Origin: Solibacillus palustris
GTDB lineage: Bacteria; Bacillota; Bacilli; Bacillales_A; Planococcaceae
DNA: 64,000 nucleotides
Assembly: GCF_022549215.1 (NCBI RefSeq)
Contig: NZ_JAKZFC010000006.1
Span: forward strand, 173,250-237,249
Reading direction: 5' to 3'
Shown: positions 45,578 through 55,060 of the stretch, piece after piece
How the letters are laid out: each line of letters starts with the position of its first letter
Position numbering within the stretch: position 1 is the stretch's first letter
The notes under the pieces: generated by a model
Databases searched by the model: none
What the model was told of the DNA's origin: nothing
Seen by the model: the letters and a program-made list of their open reading frames with translations, nothing else
Translations under genes and position numbers: made by a program

Positions 45578-45730
45578 CTAAAACTGTCGGGCTTTCGCTT
45601 CGCTTCTCAAAATACGGTTATGCAGAGTAATCTCTGTTTCCCCATTTACTTGAGATTTCGCGTGCTTAATCCTTGTCCAGTTACGGCGGATTTTTCGAGA
45701 TTTTGGGTCTAACTCTTCAGGCCTACTCAT
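45578..45730 (-). CDS. Small YpzG-like protein, 50 residues
   Basis: ATG at 45730 sits behind GATGAGGAGGATGCGAC, a very strong ribosome site, and encodes 50 residues. The N-terminus is MSRPEELDPKSRKIRRNW. The C-terminal part KHAKSQVNGETEITLHNRIL recalls the short YpzG-like proteins of Bacillales, a match I make from memory. It has its own terminator. A damaged relative lies immediately to the right at 45851-46075. Confidence 0.6.
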   Translation of the reverse strand: MSRPEELDPKSRKIRRNWTRIKHAKSQVNGETEITLHNRILRSEAKARQF

Positions 45731-45850
45731 GTCGCATCCTCCTCATCAAAATAGATTTCTTAAGTGAAATCATTATTAATATGGATTTTTCAGCGATTGT
45801 TATACGTTTCTTAATAATTCCAATTGATTACTCTTCCTTTACAAAAAAAT

Positions 45851-46075
45851 GGACCCAGAATTATTCTGGGTCCGAGTACACTTATTGCCTACAATTGACA
45901 ATAACTGATTAGCTTCAGCTTCATATATCAAGCAATAACTAGTCAGAGTAATCTCTGTTTCACCATGCTTGTATTATATATGAAGCTTACTTGTTATTCA
46001 GTTGGGGCGGATTGTCCTGAGATTCTTGGTCCACTGGATTCGAATTACTCATGATGCATCCTCCACATCAAATTA
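45851..46075 (-). pseudogene. Degenerate second copy of the YpzG-like unit
   Basis: The region aligns with the intact unit at 45530-45740, including the GTGGAGGATGCATC ribosome site, ATG (46052), the CAGAGATTACTCTG segment and the GGACCCAGAA/TTCTGGGTCC terminator (45851-45873). The reading frame now stops after 21 codons (MSNSNPVDQESQDNPPQLNN). The relict motif GETEITL survives only in another frame. An imperfect inverted repeat built on AGCTTCATATAT and its complement brackets the middle. Confidence 0.55.
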
Positions 46076-46182
46076 GATTAATAAGTGTTACCTAAATAAG
46101 TATGAGCTGCATATAAGAATCTATTCGTCAATTTAAAAAGAATTTTAGTGGAGCACATGCAGTAGGAGCAGTATCAAAATCA

Positions 46183-46350
46183 TTACGGCACTGGTAGCTG
46201 CTTTTCTTGAAACATCTGTTGTGCAATTATTAGTGCATTTTGAAAAGCCTATGTAGGTACTAAAGCATCATGCTCCACCATACGCGACGCTTCTTCCTCT
46301 GTTACATACTGCTTAATCGTCTCCAAACATTTTGTAAAACGTTCATTCAT
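46183..46350 (-). pseudogene. Remnant of a small gene with an in-frame TAG
   Basis: The minus strand reads MNERFTKCLETIKQYVTEEE with 33 codons to a TAG at 46251-46249, then the same frame continues FQNALIIAQQMFQEKQLPVP to TAA at 46183. No ribosome site is seen. The amphipathic helical character suggests a former protein of at least 55 residues, family unknown. The bases from 46351 to 46500 show nothing else. Confidence 0.4.
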
Positions 46351-46511
46351 TTAAACATACTCATTTGCTTGTGTTAAAAAACATCATCCATTAATAATTT
46401 GTTTATTGGAAGGACGTTTCCACGAATTTAATTAGCATTACAGAAATCTGCCGTAAATTCCCTATACCATGTACCAAAAATTTGTTTCGTAAAAATATTT
46501 ACTGGAAATAT

Positions 46512-46563
46512 TTGCAATGCAATACTATACGCTATATAATATCTTTATACTATATAACGTATA
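46512..46563 (+). promoter_or_regulatory. PadR-operon promoter with long operator dyad
   Basis: TTGCAA (46512-46517), 17 bases, TATAAT (46535-46540). Arms TATACGCTATATA (46526-46538) and TATATAACGTATA (46551-46563) are inverted repeats matching at 12 of 13 positions, centred just downstream of the -10. The following gene is a PadR repressor, so self-control is likely. Confidence 0.6.
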
Positions 46564-46605
46564 ATATGAAACCTTATATAAGTATAGGATTGTGAGGTGA
46601 ATGCG

Positions 46606-46926
46606 GTGACGTTTCAACTGGGGTCTTCTTTACTGGATGCGTGCGTGCTTGCAATTTTAGAAAAGGAAGATGCTTACGGATATTCTCTGACACAGGAGGT
46701 CCAATCGGTCATGGATATTTCGGAATCAACGCTTTATCCTGTATTGCGACGCTTGCAAAAGGCTGATTTTTTAATTACGTACGATCAGCCATTTCAAGGA
46801 AGGAACAGACGCTACTACAAGATTACAGAACTAGGACGCTTGCGCTTACTAGAACTTCAAACGGAATGGAAAATTTATGAAGGGAAAGTAGACAGTGTAT
46901 TAATAGGAGGGAAATTAGATGGATAA
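46606..46926 (+). CDS. PadR-family transcriptional regulator
   Basis: A 106-residue winged-helix repressor with LDACVLAILEKEDAYGYSLT and ISESTLYPVLRRLQKADFL as recognition region, and the basic wing FQGRNRRYYKITELG. GTG 46606 lies 8 bases after GAGGTG; GTG 46597 would be inside that site. It heads the PadR-DUF1700-DUF4097 operon, which responds to envelope stress or antibiotics in other Firmicutes (family knowledge). Confidence 0.92.
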   Translation: MTFQLGSSLLDACVLAILEKEDAYGYSLTQEVQSVMDISESTLYPVLRRLQKADFLITYDQPFQGRNRRYYKITELGRLRLLELQTEWKIYEGKVDSVLIGGKLDG

Positions 46927-47521
46927 AGCGGGTTATTTAAAAAACCTAAGGAGCAAATTACACCGACTCCCAACACATGAAATTGATGCCGCACTTATTT
47001 ATTATGAAGAATATTTTGATGAAGCAGGACAAGAAAATGAACAAGATGTTATTGAAAAGTTAGGTCCTCCCTCGCAAGTGGCTACGCAAATTTTAGCCAA
47101 CTTTGCGATAAAAGATTTAGATACTACGCCACCTTCTACAAAAAAGAATATGTCGGCAATTTGGCTAATTATCCTTGCAATACTATCGGCTCCACTTTCT
47201 TTACCGCTACTCGCGGTGGCAGTGGCACTCATCATTTCTGCTGGTGCGATTGTTTTCAGCTTTGTTATTTCAGTCATAGCCATTGTTGGTAGTATTTTAT
47301 TTGGTGGCGTTGTCGCATTTATTTCAGGTTTTTTCATTATTACAGAACATTGGCCGACTGCACTACTATTTACCGGTTTCGGACTTGTTACTACGGGCAT
47401 TGGCATATTGCTTACCCCTGCAACAGCACGTCTTATTAAAAAAATAGGTGTTGTTTGTGTAGAAAATTTAGCTAAATTATTTCAAAAAATTACACGAAAA
47501 CGAAAGGGGGACCTTCAATGA
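46919..47521 (+). CDS. DUF1700/HAAS-domain membrane protein
   Basis: A 200-residue protein. The N-terminal HAAS-type domain (LRSKLHRLPTHEIDAALIYYEEYFDEAG, with VIEKLGPPSQVA) is followed by three or four helices rich in Ala and Val (about residues 78-160) and a basic tail. It is the usual partner of PadR and DUF4097 proteins. The ATG follows AGGAGGGAAATTAG and overlaps the padR stop. Confidence 0.9.
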   Translation: MDKAGYLKNLRSKLHRLPTHEIDAALIYYEEYFDEAGQENEQDVIEKLGPPSQVATQILANFAIKDLDTTPPSTKKNMSAIWLIILAILSAPLSLPLLAVAVALIISAGAIVFSFVISVIAIVGSILFGGVVAFISGFFIITEHWPTALLFTGFGLVTTGIGILLTPATARLIKKIGVVCVENLAKLFQKITRKRKGDLQ

Positions 47522-48351
47522 TTAATCGTCTTAAACTGATTGCAGGTAGTATGATTGCAATCGGCATTGTATTTACCATTATTGGTTTTGCCTCTGGCGG
47601 AAGATGGTTCATTTTAGTAGACAGTGCGGGCTTTCACGTACCAAGCGAACAATCTTTAATCTCCCAATCATACGAACTCGAGGCTTTTAAAAATATTATT
47701 GTTACAAATGAACATGCTGATATCGAAATAATACAGTCAGATAGCTTCTCTTTAGAATTAAGTACCTATAAAATGACAGATGTGATGTATAGTGTAAAAG
47801 GCGATACATTAACAGTTGAGTCCAACAACCAAAAAAATAATGCAATGACCCTTGGAGTTGGCCCATTTAAAACGCCTTCAATTAAAATCTATGTACCAAA
47901 GGATGCCTTGCTTTCAAATATTACATTAAAATCTAGCTTCGGGGATGTAAATTTACAGCAATTAAATTATGAACAGCTCAATCTGGATGTGCGCCATGGA
48001 GATATTTCATTCAACAACATTAAGGCAGGACATACAGAAATCATAAACGCCTTTGGGGATATTACATTACAACAATTTACTAGTGCTAGTTTAATCGTAG
48101 AAAGCGAGCACGGTGATATTGAAGTCGATGGTGAATTGAACGGGAATACGACAGTCACTTCTAGTTTTGGAGATGTTGAACTTATTTTAGTAAACAACAA
48201 GGAAAATTTCGGATTTAAACTGAATACCAGCTTTGGTGACATTACAGTAGATGGCGAAGAATATAATGGCAAAATTTCTAAGCTATATGAAGGAGATAAT
48301 CAACTAGAAGTTTTACTCTCTCATGGTGATCTTAAGTTAACATTAAAATAA
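47518..48351 (+). CDS. DUF4097-family beta-repeat protein
   Basis: The 277-residue protein has an N-terminal signal-anchor helix (residues 5-25) and a repetitive beta-solenoid with recurring units such as SSFGDVNLQQ, RHGDISFNNI, NAFGDITLQQ, EHGDIEVDGE and SSFGDVELIL. It should sit on the outer face of the membrane. It is coupled to the DUF1700 gene (ATGA-type overlap) with AAAGGGGGACCTTCA as ribosome site. Confidence 0.9.
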   Translation: MINRLKLIAGSMIAIGIVFTIIGFASGGRWFILVDSAGFHVPSEQSLISQSYELEAFKNIIVTNEHADIEIIQSDSFSLELSTYKMTDVMYSVKGDTLTVESNNQKNNAMTLGVGPFKTPSIKIYVPKDALLSNITLKSSFGDVNLQQLNYEQLNLDVRHGDISFNNIKAGHTEIINAFGDITLQQFTSASLIVESEHGDIEVDGELNGNTTVTSSFGDVELILVNNKENFGFKLNTSFGDITVDGEEYNGKISKLYEGDNQLEVLLSHGDLKLTLK

Positions 48352-48585
48352 TGGTAAATTGAGGCTATCCGCAAAAAATGGGTGGCTTCTTTTTTTATAT
48401 AACTGAATTGAATAGATAACAATTCTATTTAAAACGAGTATTTGTGTGTGTTTTCTTGCAATACGCAAATATTTCGCAAATAATTGAAAATTATAGCATT
48501 CTAACTACAAGTTTTGTCAAAGCATTGTTATAATACAATAAAGACTGTTAAAATTTTTAGCTAAGACGAAAAGGTGGGCTTGAAA

Positions 48586-49149
48586 ATGGCATTACCGGTT
48601 GAAGGAGAAACAATCCAAATACATAGTTATAAGCACAATGGTAATATCCACCGTGTCTGGCAAGAAACGATGGTATTAAAGGCAACCAAAAATGTAATTA
48701 TTGGTGCAAACGAAAAGACGTTAGTTACCGAGTCGGATGGTCGTACTTGGCTAACACGTGAACCATCGATTTGTTATTTCCATGCTGAGCATTGGTTTAA
48801 TATTATTTGTATGTTGCGGGAAGATGGTGTGTACTATTACTGCAACATCAGTTCTCCCTTTGTGTTCGACAATAATTGCTTAAAGTATATTGATTATGAT
48901 TTAGATGTGAAGGTTTTCCCAGATATGAGTCATGCGTTATTGGACGAAGACGAATACGAGCAGCATAAATTGGAAATGAATTATCCTGAAGTGATTGATA
49001 AAATTTTAAAGCGTAATGTAAAGACGTTGATTAGCTGGATCGAACAACGTCGAGGTCCATTTGCTCAGGATTTTATTCAATCATGGACAAGCCGTTATGA
49101 GCTACTAAGCGAAATTCAAGCGAATAAAAGTGTTGAAGAGTCTGAGTAA
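48586..49149 (+). CDS. ntdP: Nucleoside tri-/diphosphatase NtdP (YgaC, DUF402)
   Basis: A 187-residue enzyme with the family blocks [45 protein letters not shown] and [14 protein letters not shown], ending in [12 protein letters not shown] with the metal-binding acids. It hydrolyses nucleoside tri- and diphosphates in the cytoplasm. ATG 48586 follows AAGGTGGGCTTGAAA. ygaD follows as in B. subtilis. Confidence 0.92.
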   Translation: MALPVEGETIQIHSYKHNGNIHRVWQETMVLKATKNVIIGANEKTLVTESDGRTWLTREPSICYFHAEHWFNIICMLREDGVYYYCNISSPFVFDNNCLKYIDYDLDVKVFPDMSHALLDEDEYEQHKLEMNYPEVIDKILKRNVKTLISWIEQRRGPFAQDFIQSWTSRYELLSEIQANKSVEESE

Positions 49150-49376
49150 ACAATCTTGTTTACGAAGGCTTTTTTTATTAGAAAGTATAATTTTTTTAAA
49201 GAAACTCACGTTAAAAGTGTATTTACTAAATGTTGCACTTTTCTACGTTTAGTAAATTACGTTATGTCCATTAATTTAAAATTCATCATTACAAAGCGCA
49301 TCTCATTCATAAAAAGGTGGAAATTTATGATATGATGTTAGCTGTTGCAAAATTTCTGAGGGGAGATGTGCTTGCA

Positions 49377-51122
49377 TTGGACAGCATTAAACGTTATATG
49401 CGCTTCGTAAAGCCATATAAATTTTTATTAGTATTAACAATTATAATTGGGATTTTAAAGTTTGCAATTCCACTTTTTTTACCGTGGCTATTGCAAGTGA
49501 TATTAGATGATGTGTTACTAAATGGGACGCTTTCTACAGATGAAAAAACGAAGCTATTATTTACATGGATTGGTATTGCTCTTGTACTATTTTTTGTAGT
49601 ACGACCACCCATCGAGTACTACCGCCAATATTTTGCGCAAAATTTAAGTAACAATATTTTATTTGATATTCGTAAAGAACTGTATGGTCATTTACAAAGA
49701 CTAAGCTTAAAATATTACGCGAATACCCGTGCTGGAGAGGTCATTTCGCGAGTAATTAATGACGTAGAACAAACAAAAAACTTCGTCATGACCGGACTGA
49801 TGAATTTGTGGCTAGACCTAGTGACCATTATTATTGTGGTCGGTATTATGCTCTCAATGAACGTGAAGCTTACACTCGTATCGCTTATTGTGCTACCATT
49901 TTACGCATTTAGTGTGAAGTATTTCTTTGGTAAGCTGCGTAGTTTGACAAAAGATCGCTCGCAGGCACTTGCTGGTGTACAAAGCTATTTACATGAACGT
50001 GTTGCAGGGATGAGCATTATTAAAAGCTTTACACTTGAAAAGCACGAGCAGCAAATATTCGATGATACAAATGGCGAGTTTTTAAACAAAGCGCTTGCCC
50101 ATTCACGTTGGAATGCTAAATCATTTGCCGTTGTAAACACGATTACTGAAATGGCTCCACTGATTGTAATTGGTTATGCAGGCTATCAATATTTAAATGA
50201 TGCGTTAACAATCGGGGTAATGGTCGCGTTTTATGCGTATATTGAACGTTTATATGGACCGTTACGTCGTTTAGTGAGTTCATCGACAACATTAACGCAA
50301 TCAATTGCTTCGATGGATCGTATGTTCGAACTAATGGACGAAAAATATGATGTGCAAAATAAAGAAAATGCAATCGACCTACCACAGGCAAAAGGGAAGC
50401 TACAATTTAAAAATGTGTCATTCCAATATGATGTGGAAGGCAAAACCATTTTAAATGAAGTTGACTTTATGATTGAACCAGGACAAACCGTAGCGTTCGT
50501 TGGAATGAGTGGTGGCGGTAAGTCAACAATCGTCAGCTTAATTCCACGCTTTTATGATGCAACAGCCGGTGCGGTAAAAATTGATGATTATAATGTAAAA
50601 GATGTAACGCTTAACTCGCTTCGTTCGCAAATTGGAATTGTATTGCAAGACAATATTTTGTTTAGCGATTCTGTAAAGCAAAATATTTTAATGGGTAACC
50701 CTTATGCGACTGATGATCAAGTGATTGCCGCAGCAAAAGCAGCAAATGCACATGACTTTATAATGAGTTTATCAGAAGGGTATAACACTAAAGTCGGCGA
50801 ACGCGGTGTAAAATTATCGGGCGGACAAAAGCAGCGTGTTGCCATTGCACGTGTATTCCTAAAAAATCCACCAATTTTAGTATTAGACGAAGCAACGTCT
50901 GCGCTTGATTTAGAAAGTGAAGCGTTAATTCAAGAATCATTGGACCGTTTAGCACACGACCGTACAACAATTATTATCGCGCACCGCTTATCAACGATTA
51001 CGCATGCTGATAAAATATTTGTTATTGAACATGGTGAGGTTTCAGAAGCAGGAACACATGATGAACTGATGGGCAAGAATGGTGCTTACTATAATTTATT
51101 CCAAGTTCAAAAATTAGATTAA
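49377..51122 (+). CDS. ABC transporter, fused permease/ATPase (YgaD-like exporter)
   Basis: A 581-residue half-transporter with six helices (residues 15-300) and an ATPase domain carrying Walker [10 protein letters not shown] (near residue 376), signature LSGGQKQR and Walker [13 protein letters not shown]. It resembles multidrug or lipid exporters; the substrate is unknown. TTG 49377 gives the family start [13 protein letters not shown], with GAGGGGAG about 11 bases before. Position after ntdP matches B. subtilis ygaC-ygaD. Confidence 0.9.
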   Translation: MDSIKRYMRFVKPYKFLLVLTIIIGILKFAIPLFLPWLLQVILDDVLLNGTLSTDEKTKLLFTWIGIALVLFFVVRPPIEYYRQYFAQNLSNNILFDIRKELYGHLQRLSLKYYANTRAGEVISRVINDVEQTKNFVMTGLMNLWLDLVTIIIVVGIMLSMNVKLTLVSLIVLPFYAFSVKYFFGKLRSLTKDRSQALAGVQSYLHERVAGMSIIKSFTLEKHEQQIFDDTNGEFLNKALAHSRWNAKSFAVVNTITEMAPLIVIGYAGYQYLNDALTIGVMVAFYAYIERLYGPLRRLVSSSTTLTQSIASMDRMFELMDEKYDVQNKENAIDLPQAKGKLQFKNVSFQYDVEGKTILNEVDFMIEPGQTVAFVGMSGGGKSTIVSLIPRFYDATAGAVKIDDYNVKDVTLNSLRSQIGIVLQDNILFSDSVKQNILMGNPYATDDQVIAAAKAANAHDFIMSLSEGYNTKVGERGVKLSGGQKQRVAIARVFLKNPPILVLDEATSALDLESEALIQESLDRLAHDRTTIIIAHRLSTITHADKIFVIEHGEVSEAGTHDELMGKNGAYYNLFQVQKLD

Positions 51123-51132
51123 CGAGTAACAA

Positions 51133-51175
51133 AACTACTTTTTACCATAGTCTTTTGGTAGAAGGTGGTTTTTTT
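51133..51175 (+). terminator. Terminator of the ygaD-like gene
   Basis: AACTAC-TTTTACC pairs with TGGTA-AA-GT-GTT followed by seven T. Confidence 0.65.
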
Positions 51176-51317
51176 GTATCCGGAAATATAGTAAACAATG
51201 ATGTTTTGTTCTATTTGATGAAAAATGAGTATATTCTAGAATAATATTGAATATTAATAATTGTTGTAATATCATATGTTAAAATACTTTTAATTTTCTG
51301 AAAATTGAGGTGGTCAT

Positions 51318-52334
51318 ATGAATCGGAAGGCCATATTGGAAGTGAGAGAGCTTGAAACAACCTTTTTTACTGATAGCGGCAATGTAGCGGCAGTGGATTT
51401 TATTAGCTTTTCTATTCATGAGGGTGAGGTACTTGCAATTGTAGGCGAATCAGGTTGCGGTAAAAGTGTTACGTCGTTATCGATTATGGGGCTCGTTCCA
51501 AGTCCACCAGGAAAAATTACAAATGGTGAGATTTTATTGAATGGGCAGGAGATTTCAAAGTACACAGATAGGCAGATGCGTAAAATTCGAGGCAATGATA
51601 TCGCAATGATTTTCCAAGAGCCAATGACGTCATTGAATCCTTTATTTACGATTGGCAATCAACTTGTGGAGGCCATTTTATTACATAATTCAAAATGGTC
51701 GAAAAAGCAGGCGACAGCTCGAGCAATTGAAATGATGAAGCTTGTGGGATTACCTCGTGCAGAACAATTAATTAAAGAATACCCACACCAATTATCAGGC
51801 GGGATGCGTCAGCGCGTGATGATTGCGATGGCGCTTGTCTGTAATCCAAAGGTACTGATTGCCGATGAACCTACTACGGCTCTGGATGTGACGATTCAAG
51901 CGCAAATATTAAAGCTAATGCGCGATTTAAATGAACGTTTAAATACGGCGGTACTTCTAATTACACATGACTTAGGTGTTGTGGCAGAAACTTGTGAGCG
52001 CGTTATTGTTATGTATGCAGGGCAAATTGTTGAGGAAGCCCCAGTTAATGAAATTTTCAAAAATCCGCAGCATCCATATACAAAAGGCCTAATTCAGTCT
52101 GTACCAGATATGCGCCATAAAAAAGATTCACTTTACTCAATTCCTGGAAATGTGCCGAAGCCAGGTTCGATTGCAAATGGATGCAGATTTGCGGCACGTT
52201 GTGAATACGCTTTTGATCGTTGCGAGCAAGAAAATCCGATTCTCTACGAAACATCCGATTATCATAAGGCGAGATGTTTTTTATTAGACGAAAAAGGGGG
52301 CGTATTGCATGGCGAAAGTGCTGCTGAAAGTTGA
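51318..52334 (+). CDS. Dipeptide/oligopeptide ABC transporter ATPase (OppD/DppD)
   Basis: A 338-residue ATPase with Walker A GESGCGKSVTSLS, signature LSGGMRQRVMIAMAL, Walker B LIADEPTTALD and the C-terminal oligopeptide zinc/cluster-like block GCRFAARCEYAFDRCEQENP. It starts the five-gene operon: two ATPases, lipoprotein and two permeases. The start follows GAAAATTGAGGTGGTCAT. The whole operon is inserted between ygaD-like and ygaE-like genes compared with B. subtilis. Confidence 0.95.
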   Translation: MNRKAILEVRELETTFFTDSGNVAAVDFISFSIHEGEVLAIVGESGCGKSVTSLSIMGLVPSPPGKITNGEILLNGQEISKYTDRQMRKIRGNDIAMIFQEPMTSLNPLFTIGNQLVEAILLHNSKWSKKQATARAIEMMKLVGLPRAEQLIKEYPHQLSGGMRQRVMIAMALVCNPKVLIADEPTTALDVTIQAQILKLMRDLNERLNTAVLLITHDLGVVAETCERVIVMYAGQIVEEAPVNEIFKNPQHPYTKGLIQSVPDMRHKKDSLYSIPGNVPKPGSIANGCRFAARCEYAFDRCEQENPILYETSDYHKARCFLLDEKGGVLHGESAAES

Positions 52335-53280
52335 AAACTTAAAAAAATATTTCCCGATTCGTCATGGAATGTTTGCACGTCATATTGGTGATGTAAAGGC
52401 AGTCGATGATGTGTCATTTGAATTATTTGAAGGTGAAACATTGGGGATTGTTGGTGAGTCTGGATGTGGTAAATCGACGACAGGTCGTGCCATTATGCGA
52501 CTGCATGAGCCAACTGCTGGTTCAATTACATTTGACGATGTTGAACTGACGGCGTTAAACAAGGAGGCGATGCGTAAAGCACGTCGAGATATACAAATGG
52601 TGTTTCAAGATCCATATGCTTCACTCAATCCGAGGCATACAATTGAAAAAATATTAGAAGAACCGCTTATCGTGCATGGAATCGGTAATGCACAAGAACG
52701 CAAAAAGAAAGTCCATGAGTATTTGGAGATTGTTGGATTGAGCGCCTACCATGCAAAACGTTATCCACATCAATTTAGTGGTGGGCAGCGTCAGCGTATT
52801 GGCATTGCACGTGCACTCATGACTAATCCTAAGCTCATTATTGCTGATGAACCGGTATCAGCATTAGATGTATCGATTCAAGCGCAAGTATTAAATTTAA
52901 TGCAAAAATTACAAGATGATTTACAGCTAACGTATATATTCATTGCCCATGATTTAGGGGTAGTGCGCCATATTAGTGACCGCGTTGGTGTGATGTATCT
53001 AGGGAAAATGGTAGAGCTTGCGGAAAGTGAATCCTTATACAACGAACCGCTGCATCCCTATTCACAAGCGCTGTTATCGGCTGTTCCGATTCCAGATCCA
53101 CAATATGAGCGAGAGCAATTGATTTTAAAAGGGGATATACCAAGCCCATCCAATCCGCCTTCTGGTTGTACATTCCATACTCGCTGCCCAAAAGCGATGG
53201 AGCATTGTAAAACAGTTGTACCTAAATTGCAGCAAGTAAAGCCAGGTCATTCTGTTGCCTGTCATTTATATGACGCGTAG
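52309..53280 (+). CDS. Dipeptide/oligopeptide ABC transporter ATPase (OppF/DppF)
   Basis: A 323-residue ATPase with the OppF N-terminus LKVENLKKYFPIRHG, Walker A GESGCGKSTTGRA, signature FSGGQRQRIGIARAL, Walker B IIADEPVSALD and the GCTFHTRCPKAMEHC ending. It overlaps the upstream ATPase gene by 26 bases and pairs with it to power the permeases. Confidence 0.95.
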   Translation: MAKVLLKVENLKKYFPIRHGMFARHIGDVKAVDDVSFELFEGETLGIVGESGCGKSTTGRAIMRLHEPTAGSITFDDVELTALNKEAMRKARRDIQMVFQDPYASLNPRHTIEKILEEPLIVHGIGNAQERKKKVHEYLEIVGLSAYHAKRYPHQFSGGQRQRIGIARALMTNPKLIIADEPVSALDVSIQAQVLNLMQKLQDDLQLTYIFIAHDLGVVRHISDRVGVMYLGKMVELAESESLYNEPLHPYSQALLSAVPIPDPQYEREQLILKGDIPSPSNPPSGCTFHTRCPKAMEHCKTVVPKLQQVKPGHSVACHLYDA

Positions 53281-53324
53281 CAATGATATAAACTAACAAG
53301 CATATATAGGGGGTCATTTTATTG

Positions 53325-54968
53325 ATGAAAGGGAAAAAGTATATCCTTGCGTTCATTTTGCTTTTAACGATGACAGTGTTTTTAGCAGCTTGTAACACAA
53401 GTGATTCAGATTCGACGTCAACGGATTCAAATTCAGATTCTAGTACGCCATCAACTGATAGTAACACTACTGATAACTCGACATCTTCAACACCTCAAGT
53501 GTTAGTATTCGGTCGCGGTGCCGATTCAGTATCACTAGATCCGGCAATTGTAACAGACGGTGAATCATTTAAAGTTACACAAAATTTATTTGAAACATTA
53601 CTAAACTTTGGTGAGAAAGACACAACAATCCACCCTGGTTTAGCAAAAGAGTGGAAAGTTTCGGACGATGGTTTAACATATACATTCCAATTACAGGAGG
53701 GTGTTAAATTCCATGACGGAACAGACTTCAATGCTGAAGCGGTAGTTAAGAACATTAACCGTTGGAAAGCTGGAACGGAAGAAGACTTTTACTACTTCAA
53801 CTCAATGTTTAAAGCAGAAGGTGCAGATATTATCAAAGACGTAAAAGCAGAAGGCGATCATACAGTTGTTTTCACACTATCTCGCCCACAGGCACCGTTC
53901 CTAAAAAACTTAGCAATGAGCCCATTTGGTATCGCTTCTCCAACAGCGTTTGAAGCATCGGGTGACAAATTCGGTGACAATCCAGTAGGTACAGGTCCAT
54001 TTAAATTTACAGAGTGGAAACGTAATGACTCGATTACAATCGAAAAAAATGCAGACTACTGGCAAGAAGGTTTACCGAAATTAGATAAAGTTATTTTCCG
54101 TTCAATTCCGGATAACTCAGCTCGCTTAAACGCATTAACTGCAGGGGATATCGATTTAGCGGATGGTATTAATCCATCTGATGGTAAGTCAGTAGAAGGC
54201 AATGCAGATTTACAATTAATCGAACGTCCTTCAATGAACATTGGTTATTTAGGTTTAACAAATACACGCCCGCCATTTGACAACAAATTAGTGCGTCAAG
54301 CAGTAAACTATGCAATTAATAAGCAAGCGATTGTAGATGCGTTCTTCGAAGGACGTGCACAAGTAGCAGCAAACCCAATGCCATCATCAATTAGCGGGTA
54401 TAACGAAGCAATCGAGCCGTATCCGTACGATCCTGAAAAGGCAAAATCATTATTAGCGGAAGCAGGCTATGATGGTAAGGAAATCGAGTTATGGGCAATG
54501 CCAGTTCCACGTCCATACATGCCAGACGGAGCGAAAGTTGCTGAAGTTATTCAAAAGAATTTAGAAGATGTAGGCATCAAATCTAAAATCGTTACTTTTG
54601 AATGGGCAACATATTTAGAAAAAGCGAAAAACGGTGAAGCAGATGCGTTCATGCTTGGTTGGACAGGTGATAACGGGGATGCGGATAACTTTATCTACAC
54701 ATTATTAGATAAAGATAATATTGGTTCAAACAACTATGCGTACTACTCAAATGATGAAGTGCATGATTTATTAATCAAGGCACAATCAGAAACAGATGAA
54801 AATGTACGAAATGATTTATACAAGCAAGCACAAACAATTATTCATGAAGATGCGCCATGGGTACCTCTAGCGCACTCAACACCATTATTAGCAGCAAAAG
54901 CAGGTGTGAAAGGCTTCTTACCTCACCCAACTGGCTCTGATAAATTAGATAACGTGTCAATCGAATAG
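53325..54968 (+). CDS. Peptide ABC transporter substrate-binding lipoprotein (SBP family 5)
   Basis: A 547-residue lipoprotein with a signal ending in the lipobox FLAAC (about residues 20-24). A 35-residue Asp/Ser/Thr-rich linker (DSDSTSTDSNSDSS) and the family-5 binding domain (LDPAIVTDGESFKVTQNLFE, then NPVGTGPFKF) follow. The ATG follows AGGGGGTCATTTTATTG; the preceding TTG is also possible. It catches peptides at the outer membrane face. An attenuator-like hairpin (54978-55003) lies before the permeases. Confidence 0.94.
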   Translation: MKGKKYILAFILLLTMTVFLAACNTSDSDSTSTDSNSDSSTPSTDSNTTDNSTSSTPQVLVFGRGADSVSLDPAIVTDGESFKVTQNLFETLLNFGEKDTTIHPGLAKEWKVSDDGLTYTFQLQEGVKFHDGTDFNAEAVVKNINRWKAGTEEDFYYFNSMFKAEGADIIKDVKAEGDHTVVFTLSRPQAPFLKNLAMSPFGIASPTAFEASGDKFGDNPVGTGPFKFTEWKRNDSITIEKNADYWQEGLPKLDKVIFRSIPDNSARLNALTAGDIDLADGINPSDGKSVEGNADLQLIERPSMNIGYLGLTNTRPPFDNKLVRQAVNYAINKQAIVDAFFEGRAQVAANPMPSSISGYNEAIEPYPYDPEKAKSLLAEAGYDGKEIELWAMPVPRPYMPDGAKVAEVIQKNLEDVGIKSKIVTFEWATYLEKAKNGEADAFMLGWTGDNGDADNFIYTLLDKDNIGSNNYAYYSNDEVHDLLIKAQSETDENVRNDLYKQAQTIIHEDAPWVPLAHSTPLLAAKAGVKGFLPHPTGSDKLDNVSIE

Positions 54969-54977
54969 TCAAACGTG

Positions 54978-55003
54978 AAGGGGAGGTAACTTGCCTCTCC
55001 TTT
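54978..55003 (+). terminator. Hairpin inside the peptide ABC operon
   Basis: AAGGGGAGG pairs with CCTCTCCTT across 7 bases and is followed by TTC and T-rich sequence. It may reduce permease expression relative to the lipoprotein. Confidence 0.6.
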
Positions 55004-55060
55004 TCTCTTTTTACACAATTAATAACAGTACTTACGATTCCAACAAAAGGGGTGAAGAAT

